Below are positions 10,404 to 20,700 of a stretch of DNA of 32,161 nt, piece after piece. The stretch is from Patescibacteria group bacterium (lineage in GTDB: Bacteria > Patescibacteriota > Patescibacteriia > Patescibacteriales > UBA12465). The position numbers and the translations under genes are program-made. The DNA lies in contig JAQICS010000035.1 in assembly GCA_027858435.1 (NCBI GenBank), positions 1 through 32,161 on the forward strand, given 5' to 3'. Numbering within the stretch: the first letter of the stretch is position 1; each line of letters opens with the position of its first letter. A model generated the notes under the pieces. It saw nothing but the letters and a program-made list of their open reading frames with translations, was not told the origin of the DNA and made no database searches.

Positions 10404-11870
10404 TTATTTCTCTTTAATTCCTGGTATAAATCTTTTAAGTCTTTCAAGAGATGATTTTCTAGCATATTGTTTAATTCTTTCCTTTGCTCTTCTGGTTTTA
10501 ACAAACTTTAGCCAATCCGGGTTTGGATGATGTCTATTTTTTTCAGTAACAATTTTTACCATATCACCATTTCTTAGTTCTTGATCAAGTTTTCCTAGTT
10601 TGTCATTAATTAAAACACTAGCAGCTTTGTTACCAATATTTGAATGAACAGCGTAGGCAAAGTCAATTGGAGTTGATCTTTCAGGTAGTTCAAAGACATC
10701 TCCTTGAGGAGAGAAAACAAAAATTCTATCTTGAAAAACATCAAGTTTAACCTTTTTAACTAATTCATCAGTGTTAGTTACTTCTTTTTGTACTTCAATT
10801 ATTTCTTTTATCCAGTTTGGACTTTGATAGTTATTTCTTTCAGAGTGTTTGTAATACCAATGCGCAGCTAAACCGTATAAACTTTCTTCATGCATTTCAT
10901 TAGTTCTAATTTGAAATTCAGTTGCTTTTCCTTCAGGTCCATAAATTGTAGTATGAAGAGATTTATATCCATTTGGTTTAGGAACAGCAATGTAGTCTTT
11001 AAAACGACTAGGGTTTGGCTTCCAAAGAGTATGAATTATACCCAACGTTTTATAGCAATCGTTAATACTGGGGACAATAATTCTTAGAGCAAATACATCG
11101 TAAATTTCATCAAATTTACGATTCTTTTTTTGCATTTTTTGGTAAATACTATATAGATGTTTAAAACGAATTTCAATTCCGTAATCTACATTTGCCTCCT
11201 TTAGTTTTGGAGTTAAAATATTTTTTATTTTTTGAAAAAACTGATTTCTTTCAACTTTCTTTTCCACTTCATATTTATATTCTAGTTCATGAAATTTATC
11301 AGGGTATAGGATTTTAAAACAAATATCTTCCATTTGCCATTTTAGTCGACTAATGCCCAGTAATCCGGCAATTGGTACATATATTTCTAAAGTTTCTCTA
11401 GCAATTCTTTTTTGTTTTTCAACTGGGAGACCTTCAATAGTTCTTAAATTATTTAAACGATCACAAAATTTAATAAATATTACACGTAAGTCATTTGTCA
11501 TTGCTAAAAACATTTTCTTTAGATTTTCTTTGTATCTTTCAATTCCGCGGTATTTAATTTTACCCAGTTTGGTAATTCCTTTAACAAGATTAGCTACCTC
11601 TTCACCAAATTCTTTTTCAACATCATCAAGAGTTCTATATGTATCTTCAGGCACATCATGAAGAAGACCAGCAATCACTGTTGCTAGATCTGCTTTAATC
11701 TCAGTTAGAATATAGGCGGTGTGTAGGGGGTGGTTAATATATGGTTCACCTGTTTTTCTCATTTGTCCTTGATGAGCTTCTTTAGCATACTCATAAGCAA
11801 GGTGTAGAATTGATGCATCAACACCCGGATGATTCTCTTTAAATTTGTTTATAATTCTATCTATTGTCAT
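10404..11870 (-). CDS. RelA/SpoT family (p)ppGpp synthetase/hydrolase, short form (HD + synthetase + TGS)
   Basis: HD domain 'GLLHDVPED', synthetase 'RFKDYIAVPKPNGYKSLHTTIYG', TGS 'VFSPQGDVFELPERSTPIDFAYAVHSNIGNKA'; ends shortly after TGS, so no C-terminal ACT region. Confidence 0.94.
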   Translation of the reverse strand: MTIDRIINKFKENHPGVDASILHLAYEYAKEAHQGQMRKTGEPYINHPLHTAYILTEIKADLATVIAGLLHDVPEDTYRTLDDVEKEFGEEVANLVKGITKLGKIKYRGIERYKENLKKMFLAMTNDLRVIFIKFCDRLNNLRTIEGLPVEKQKRIARETLEIYVPIAGLLGISRLKWQMEDICFKILYPDKFHELEYKYEVEKKVERNQFFQKIKNILTPKLKEANVDYGIEIRFKHLYSIYQKMQKKNRKFDEIYDVFALRIIVPSINDCYKTLGIIHTLWKPNPSRFKDYIAVPKPNGYKSLHTTIYGPEGKATEFQIRTNEMHEESLYGLAAHWYYKHSERNNYQSPNWIKEIIEVQKEVTNTDELVKKVKLDVFQDRIFVFSPQGDVFELPERSTPIDFAYAVHSNIGNKAASVLINDKLGKLDQELRNGDMVKIVTEKNRHHPNPDWLKFVKTRRAKERIKQYARKSSLERLKRFIPGIKEK

Positions 11871-11968
11871 TAAAAAATATTTTTATTTTTTTATCTTATA
11901 TGCTATTATTTATATACTGAAACTATAGCATAAAAAATGCAAATTTTAAACACTTTAATTTTTTTCAA

Positions 11969-14719
11969 ATGAAAGGAAAAATAAAATTTTTAGTCTTGTT
12001 TTTTGGTATATTAGCTTTCTTCTTTATAGCTAATACTTCATTAGCGCAGACAAATCAAACAAATGACTACGGAGTTCAAAAGGTGGGAGAACAATTAGAT
12101 GGAAGATTAGGTGAAACTCAAGATGTTAGAGTTACTGTGGTGCGCTTTATTCAACTAGCTCTAAGTTTCTTGGGTATAATTGCAGTTATTATTATTCTTT
12201 ATGCTGGTTTTCTCTGGATGACATCAGGTGGTAATGAGGAAAAAATAGCTCGAGCTAAAAAAATATTAATAAATGCAGTAATTGGTTTAGTAATTATTTT
12301 ATCAGCTTGGACAATAGCTACTTATTTAATTAATAGGATAAGTGGTATTACCGGTGAAGGCGGCGGCAGTGGATTGGTTTATGACACACCACCAACTGGT
12401 TTTTATAACCCAGGTGCAGGAGCAATTGGAGTTTGCTCAGTACAAAGTACTTATCCAGAACATAAACAAAAAGATGTAGCTAGAAATTCTTCAATAATGA
12501 TTATGTTTAAAGAGGAAGTTGATTTAAACTCTATTTGTATAGATAATGCTGGTACAAGTTGTGCTTGTGATAATGATGTATGTAATAAATTAAATCCTGA
12601 GGTAATCAAAATATATAAGACCGATTTTGGTGATGCTTGTGGTAGTGGTACTTGCCCAAATAATGATGCCAACACAAATGTTACTGATGTGTTAGTATCT
12701 GTTCCAAGTAGTAATAAAACTTTAGTATTAAAACCATTAAATAATCTTGGTTCAAGTGATGGATATACTCCCTATACAGTTAATTTTAGTGAAAGAATTA
12801 AAAAACTAGATGGAGATTCTATTTTTAGAGGTTGTTCTAGTAATTACTTAGAAATAAACTTTACCGTTAGCAATGTCTTAGATTTGAGTCCTCCTCAAAT
12901 AATTGATGGAGGAGTTTTTCCACCACCAGATAATGAAAAAGATTATGTTGGTGAAGATAATCCTGCTCAAGCAGCTAGTGCGGAAATAAAAGTAAATTCT
13001 TGTCCACAAAAATATAATTCAGCTTCAATTATTTCTGTTAAAGATGGAGAGGGTCAAAGTGAAAACTTTGAAGTAAATATTTCTGATTACAGTGGAGAAA
13101 TAGATAAGTTTGAAATTTCTGTTCCTACTGATAGTGAAAATAAAGCCCAATTATTTAACGGAAACACTGGCGCTTTATTAGGAGTTACAGATTTTGTAAA
13201 CAATGAGGCATATTTTAATGATTTTGATTTAACTCTTACAGTAGATGAACATCCAGAAGGAAGTTTTTGGGAGATAGAAATAATGACAGAAAAATTAGCA
13301 GATAGTTTAAGAATTAACTCATCTGTTTATATATTTTATGATTCAAGTGTTAATAATAAAATAGAAGTGGTTGAGAATTGTAATTCAAATTCTAATGAAG
13401 ATTTAGCTACTCAAGCTACAAAGATAAAAGCGATAATTAGTGGCAACTCGAGTATTGAAATAATGGAATCAGAAGATTCTAGTTTAATATCTCTTGAAGC
13501 TAAAGTAGCTGGTAGTTCTGGAAATAATATTGCTCTTGAATTTGAAGGAAGTGAAGCGATAAGTGTAACCCCATTTTCAGGAGGCGTAGATAGTGATAGT
13601 ACAAGTCAAATAAATAAAAAAGAAGATAAACCAAGAAACTCAGCTCTACAAATTAATTTTAATGAAGCTATTAATCCCGTAACAGTTTCTGGGACTGCTG
13701 AGGAAGTTTCAAAGGCTATTAAGCTTGTTAATTATAATTCCCAAGCTGGTGGAAGCAATGATCAGTGTAGTGCTAATTCTGATTGCTTGTCATATAAATG
13801 TGAAAATTCTAGATGCATTGGTGATTTTGTAAATGGAAGCTATACTCTTTCAAGTGATTATGAAACAGTTGAATTTGTTTCTGATAATGAATGTGGTGTA
13901 AATGGTTGTGGGGAAGTTATATATTGTCTTCCAGCAAATAGTCATTTAAAGGTGGAAATAAATGCCGCTAATTTAAAAGAGTGTAGCAATGATAATAATT
14001 GTGCTGCTTTAAGTCCGTATACTTCTTGTACGACAAACGAGCTCAATTACAATACTTGTCAGGATGATGAAGGTAATAACTATCCATCAGCTAATTTAAC
14101 TAATCTTGATGGGGTAGTTGACGCTGCTATTAATTCTTTAGATGGTAATAGAAATTTATACAGTGATGGACCGGTAAATTTTTATAATCAAAATAATGCA
14201 AATATTGAAGACGGTGATAGTTATAGTTATTCTTTCTTTATCACAAATGATATTAAATTAGATCCTCCTAAAATTATTTCAATTAGTCCAAGTCAAGGAG
14301 GAGAAGGGGTGAAGCCAAGTAAAAATATTGATATTAGATTTAATTCTTTAATATTAAATAACACACTGCGAAGCGGAGATGTTGACATAGAAAGTGGAGA
14401 TAATATTTTTAATCATAAATATATTAATCTAAAAAGTGGGTCACCAGCTGCTTTTGGTTTTTGGATTAGATCAGAAAATATTGACACTGAGCCAATGGAC
14501 GGGGAACCTGATTTGTCAATTGCATCAATTAACCATACTCCTCTACCTGAATCAATGACTTTCTATAGCCAAGTTGGCTCAGGTGTTAAAGATATATATC
14601 AGAATTGCTACAAACCTGCCGTTGGGCCAGGATGTAGTCAAATTGATGCGTCTTGTTGTTTCGGTAATAATACTAATGTACTAGATCTAGATCAGGATGG
14701 TAATTGTATAATAGAGTAA
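11969..14719 (+). CDS. surface protein: signal peptide + type IV secretion pilin-like two-TM anchor + large ectodomain with Ig-like (Big_5-type) segments and a cysteine-rich module
   Basis: 'LAQTNQ' signal-like end; 'VTVVRFIQLALSFLGIIAVIIILYAGFLWMTSGGNEEKIARAKKILINAVIGLVIILSAWTIATYLI'; Big_5-like 'YPEHKQKDVARNSSIMIMFKEEVD' and 'ISPSQGGEGVKPSKNIDIRFNSLI'; 'CSANSDCLSYKCENSRC'. Confidence 0.85.
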   Translation: MKGKIKFLVLFFGILAFFFIANTSLAQTNQTNDYGVQKVGEQLDGRLGETQDVRVTVVRFIQLALSFLGIIAVIIILYAGFLWMTSGGNEEKIARAKKILINAVIGLVIILSAWTIATYLINRISGITGEGGGSGLVYDTPPTGFYNPGAGAIGVCSVQSTYPEHKQKDVARNSSIMIMFKEEVDLNSICIDNAGTSCACDNDVCNKLNPEVIKIYKTDFGDACGSGTCPNNDANTNVTDVLVSVPSSNKTLVLKPLNNLGSSDGYTPYTVNFSERIKKLDGDSIFRGCSSNYLEINFTVSNVLDLSPPQIIDGGVFPPPDNEKDYVGEDNPAQAASAEIKVNSCPQKYNSASIISVKDGEGQSENFEVNISDYSGEIDKFEISVPTDSENKAQLFNGNTGALLGVTDFVNNEAYFNDFDLTLTVDEHPEGSFWEIEIMTEKLADSLRINSSVYIFYDSSVNNKIEVVENCNSNSNEDLATQATKIKAIISGNSSIEIMESEDSSLISLEAKVAGSSGNNIALEFEGSEAISVTPFSGGVDSDSTSQINKKEDKPRNSALQINFNEAINPVTVSGTAEEVSKAIKLVNYNSQAGGSNDQCSANSDCLSYKCENSRCIGDFVNGSYTLSSDYETVEFVSDNECGVNGCGEVIYCLPANSHLKVEINAANLKECSNDNNCAALSPYTSCTTNELNYNTCQDDEGNNYPSANLTNLDGVVDAAINSLDGNRNLYSDGPVNFYNQNNANIEDGDSYSYSFFITNDIKLDPPKIISISPSQGGEGVKPSKNIDIRFNSLILNNTLRSGDVDIESGDNIFNHKYINLKSGSPAAFGFWIRSENIDTEPMDGEPDLSIASINHTPLPESMTFYSQVGSGVKDIYQNCYKPAVGPGCSQIDASCCFGNNTNVLDLDQDGNCIIE

Positions 14720-14756
14720 TTAATTAATTTAAAATCATTTTAATAATATAAAGAAA

Positions 14757-17700
14757 ATGATAAAAAGAAAACAAATTTTTAAATATTTAGGCTTTTTTCT
14801 AATTTTTGTTGGAATTTTAGCTTTTCGTTTTGTTCTAGCACAAAACTATGGTGTTGATGAAGTTGGTACTCAACTGGGAGGAAGTTTAGGAGAAACCAAC
14901 ACTGACCCTAGAGCACTGGCAACCAGGATAATTAATATTTCTTTGGGATTTTTAGGAATAATAGCTTTGATTATTATTCTATACGCTGGTTTTTTATGGA
15001 TGACTTCAGGTGGCAATGAAGAAAAAATTGCTAAAGCTCGTAAAACTTTAATTGCTGGAGTTATTGGTTTAGTTATTATTCTTTCTTCTTGGGGCTTAGC
15101 TTCTTGGTTGATAAAAACTATAAGTGATACCACAAACGGAACTGGTGGTGATATAACCTATGAAGATGGTGACTCTCGTTCTTGTGGTTGTGTTGGATAT
15201 CAGTTATTTAATAATGGTTCCTGGGGCTCATGTCTTGGTGAAGGAGATTGTAGCGGTCCTGGCGGAGGTTTACCAGAAAGCTGTGATGCAAATGGGCTTG
15301 TTTCTGGTTGTCAGGTCGACAATGATATTTGTGGTGCTAGTGCATATTGTAATGATGAATGTGTTTGTGAGACTTTAGGTGATTCAGGTGATTCTTGTAA
15401 TTTAAGTGGTGAAGAAGGTGTTTGTCAGGCTAGTGATGACTTATGTGGTCAGTATTTAACTTGTAATCCTGATTCTTGTGTTTGTGAAGGATCTCCTGTC
15501 ATTACAGGAATAAGTCCAGTTGGGGGATTTTGTCAAAATGAGCAAAATAAAAGTTGTCAGGATGATAGTGATTGTGAAGACGTATGTAATTTAACTGCCC
15601 CAAATGGAGCACCAAGCAATTTCTTAACTATTAGTGGTCAAAATTTTGGTGAATATGATCCAGAATTAAGTAGGGTTATTTTTGTCGGAAACAATAATTT
15701 AAAAGAAGGAGTATTACCGGATACTATAAACCCAAACTGTATTAGTTTCTGGAGAAATGATCAAATAATTATTGCAATTCCTGAAGGTGCTGGTACTGGT
15801 CCAATTAAAATAATTGATTATCAAGATAAATCAGATCAAACTAATGATGAATATGGACCAATAATTCCTGATTTTAGATCAAATAATATAGTTAGACCGG
15901 GATTATGTGAAATAGATCCAGTTAGTGGAAAATTAAGTGCTGAAATTTCATACTCAGGTGTTAATTTATACAATGGTAGAGCATATTTTGGAAATTATAA
16001 TAGTAATGTAAAAGCTCTATCATCTGATTTTGAAAATAACGGCTTAACTGGTAAATCAGTAATACCTAACATTGAAGCTGGTGAATCTGGTAGTTTTGTA
16101 AAGGCTAGTATAAGTGGTAATGAAGAAAATAGTAATTACCTTACTTTTATAAAAGAAAGAGAGGAAAATGAGGGTTCTTTTATTTCCTACTTTAAACCTT
16201 TAGATGGAAATGCTGGTCAATACGTTACCATTTATGGATCTGGTTTTGGTAGAACAAAAGGGGCTAAATCAGTATATTTTGGTGAAACTGAGGCTTCATA
16301 TGATTTTCCTGAAGTTTGTTTAAATTCTGTTTGGAGTGAAGATGAAATAACAGTTAAAGTTCCGGCTGGATTAGAGGACGATGATTATATAATTAGAGTA
16401 GAATTAGACGAGACTAGTATTAGTACTGAAGAATTAAATCCAGATTCTTTTGAATTTGATAAAAATAAAGATTTAAAAACAAGTTTGTGTAAAATTGATC
16501 CAGAAAGAGGAACTATTAACACTGAAGTTTCACTATGGGGGGAATATTTTGGAGATAAAGATGCTGAGGTCCTAGTCAGTTTTAATGGTAGTGCTGATTA
16601 TATAAGTGAAAAAGTTGAAAAAGATGGAAGAGCTGACTTGCTTCAAACTTCAGTTCCAGAAGGTGCTATAACAGGACCCGTTAAAGTTAAAAAAAATAAT
16701 GAATATGGAAATGAATTAAATTTTACAGTTGGTAAATGTAGTAGTAATTCAGATTGTGGAGGGCAGTTTTGTTGTCCAGAAGGAACATATAAAGAAGGAT
16801 CTTGTGTAAGTAATTTTGGTGGTTGTTATGTTGATGTTCCAAGTTCAGTTTATGAATGGAGTTTTAGTACAACATTTTCTGAAACAATACCCGATGCAGA
16901 TAGTTGTGCAGGCTTAGCTCAAGCCACAGGTTTTTGTAGTACTGGTATGTGTCCTAATGTTCCAGGTATGTGTTCACCTTATTCTGGTGGAGAAAAAGTT
17001 TATGGAGAAGATTGTAGTTACGATTGTACTAAGGTTATTGGTTGTCGTTTGGGTGAAAAAGACTGTTCATATAATGTAAACTTAGATAAATGTTTACAAA
17101 TATTAGAAGGTGATGAAAGTAATAATTGTAATTTAGAGAAAGATGTTGAATATGAATTTAACGGTGAAACAATAAATACAACTGCAACTTGTAATAATAA
17201 TGGAAACTGGGAGATAAATGTTTCAACTACTTGCCCAGAAAACTACGATAAAGGAATAGGGGATATTTGTTATAACCCTGAGTCCGAATGTAGAAATTGT
17301 GAAGATGGTCTTAGTTGTCAATTGGTAGGTGGTTCAGAGCGTTGTGTTTCTGAAAAACTTTGTGATGAAGGATCGGTGTGTGAATCAGAAAACGGTTTAT
17401 CCAATGGACAATGTGTTTCAATAACTAGTGCTAGTTGTGAATGTTGTTGCACAATTGGTAAAAGTGCTCGTGATTGTTGTAGTTTTCAAACTGAATCAGA
17501 AGTTACAGTTCAACTTGAATGTGGCGGAACTTGTGGTAGTGCAAGTGATGTTGATAATGGTTATGGAGTTTGTGGTGGTTGCGCTGCTGCTTCTGATTCA
17601 TCAGCTGAGCTAAGAGATGCGGCTTGTAGTTGTAGTGGTCATAGTGGCCAATATTGTGAAGTTAATGATGATGCTCCTGAAGGATATTGTACTGATTGCT

Positions 17701-20700
17701 CAAGTTTAAGCTCTGAAGCTTGTGTTGAACACGCTGATGTTTGTTGTCTAGATTCAAATGGAACAGAAGAAACTTCTGATGACATATGTCGTGGAGGAGT
17801 AGGGGATATAATTACAGATAATGAAAATAGTGGAGACTATGGCTATTGCGCATATTATGATTGTTCAGATGATAGTACCTGTGCTAGTAGTACTCCTTTA
17901 AAGGTGGGAGGTTTTCTTGACGTTAATAAATGTGAAACAGGGTGTGCAGTTGAAGATCCTTGTTCTGGTATTAATAACTACGAAGATTGTGTAAATCAAG
18001 CCACTGGTAATTGTTGTTTTGATAATGATAGTAACGAATGTAAATCAGGTGAAGCAATAGACAATAGTTCTGATAATGATGGTTATTGCGCTTATTATGA
18101 TTGCATGGAAAATGAAGATGCTTGTGATAGTAGTACACCTTCAAAAAATGGAGATTATCTTGGTTTAAATGAATGTGAAGATGCTTGTGAAGACCCTCAA
18201 ATTGGAGCTGATTTAGAATGTGTTAATACTACAAGCAAAATTGAAGCATGTAATACATCGTTGTGTGGTGGAAGTGGACTTTCGTGTTTAACTGATACTG
18301 GAGCTTTAGGGCCAGTTGGTGATAGCGATTGTGGCGTTTGTTGTTGTGATCCAAGTCAGGAAAATAATAATTCTGGAGTTGATGGAAACCTTATTTGTTT
18401 AGCTAATCAAGGTGCTTGCACAGGCGGTGATAGGGGTCTTTATTGTGGTTGTGAAAGCGATAGTCAATGCGGGAATATTGATGCTATTGGTTGTGGATTA
18501 GATACTTGTTGTCATGCTAGGCCAGAAATAGTTTCTACAAATCCAGAACATTTAGCAGATAATGTATGTAGAAACGCTAGTTTAAGAGTTCAATTTAATC
18601 AATTAATGAGTGCTGAATCTGTAACAGATAATGTTATATTAATTGAAGAAAAAATTAACGCAAATGAACCATGTGACAACGGAACATTTATTGCTAGCGC
18701 TAATTCAATTGATGGTGTATATGATGATAAAATAAATGTTTTTGCTAAAGTTTCAAATTTCTTTAAAAATACCTACCGAAAAGTAGCAAGTTTAATTTCT
18801 CCTTCGTTTAATAGAAGGGCTCTTGCTAGTCCACCCAGTGAGGATAATCTGTATTGTTTAGTTCCAGGTAATGCAAGTTTAGAAAATGATGAAAATACCA
18901 GCACTATTGTTTATAATTCAAATACCCTACTTGATGCTTCAACTAACTATTATTTAGTTATTAAAGGTGATGAAGTATTAGATAGTAATACTGGAGTTTT
19001 CAGCTTAGATGGAATTGGATTTAATGGAAGTGGATATGAAGGCAGTGAAGAAGAAAATATTAAATTTAATCAAGTTAGTTATAAAAATTCACATATTATT
19101 AAATTTTCAACTATTTCAGATCAAGAAACATCTGGTATTTGTTTAATTGATAGAATGGAATTAGAGCCAGTTAGTTATTTATTTAATACACATGATGATG
19201 CTCTTGACTCTGATGAGTTAGATGAGTATGGAGTAGATAGTTTTGATACGCAAGCTGATAGAGATAAAGTTTGGACAGCTAACGCTTATAGTGATAGTCA
19301 AGTGATTAGACCGGTAATTGGATATTATTGGGATTATAATTTTACCATTTCAAATGATGAGATAGTTAGTGGAGAAAAATTAGAAGATATGCCAGATAAT
19401 CAATACTTTGTAAGTGCTCAGGATGAAATAACTGATGGACACACCAAATTAAACGCAGTAATTGATATGAACCCTTACAGTGAAGATGGAGGATGTTCTT
19501 TTAGTTCTAGTTGTGCTGATAATAATAATTGTTGTAATGATTATTTAAAGGGAGACGGCTTTAGTGACATAAGTGATATTTATGTCTTTATCTGCAATAA
19601 TCCATGGCCTAAAAAAAGTGCTAGTGGACTTTGGTCACCATGGAAAGACACAGATGACAATTGTTCAGTAGGGGATACAAATTGTAATGATTTTAATTAC
19701 AGCTTCTATTACTGCCGTGATGCAGGAAAAGATGGAACCTTTGATGACCTGCCAGCAGTTTTAAATGATCCAGTAATTATTGGACAAAAGGATAATAATG
19801 ACAACTTAGTTTGTAGTTCAGATAGATCCGCTACTTGTGAAAGCGTAAATGATTCCTGTGGAGAAGATGCTAATAATGATGGTATTTCAGATGGTATTTG
19901 TATTTGGAACGTTTTAAAAGAATCATATTTCTTTAGAGAAGAACTTCCTTCATCAGGAGAAATAACAAGAGTAATTGATTTAAAAACTGGTGGAGCAATA
20001 AAAATAGAATGGCAATCAAACGTAGAGCAAGTTGCTTCTTATAAAATATATTATATTAAATCAGGAGATAGTAATATTTCCTTTAAAGAAGTGGGAACTG
20101 ATGTTTGCAATGAAATTGACTCAACATATAAATGTGAAGTTACTCTATCTGGACTTGAAAATGAAATAAATTATTCATTTAGAATCGGGGTTATATCTAC
20201 TGGAGGAGCAGAAAGTCAAGCGATAAATGAAAGAATTAAAATGCCAACAGACAAGGAGGAGCCACCTACACCAGTTGGCTTATCTGCAGAAGTTGAAGGT
20301 GATAGAGTAAAAATTAGCTGGGAGGAAAATGAAGATGACAATGACACTTATTTCTATCGTCTATATATGGGAACTACTTCTGGTATACCTGGTAAATCAT
20401 TTGATACAAGCAATAAAGACGATATTGAAGGAAATGAGTTAAATAGTTTATACATCTCAAAAGAAGAATTTTCCTCCAACATTAATTATCTAAGCTTATC
20501 AGCTTTTGATAGATATAATAATGAGAGTGAAAAAACAGACGAAGAAACAATTGACGTAAGACCAGCTACTCCAACAGACTTAAATGCAGAATTAGGTGAG
20601 GAGGGTAATAATATAAAAATAACTTGGACAGAAAATGATGAAAATGTTTATTTCTACCGTCTTTATTTAGGAAATATTTCTGGTCAATACACAAAATCGT

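Noticed and set aside
15160-15378. Alternative-frame ORFs inside the giant gene (15160-15378, 17428-17613)
   Set aside because: Val/Met-rich reads of GTT/TGT-rich Cys-coding sequence in another frame; no start signals or domains.
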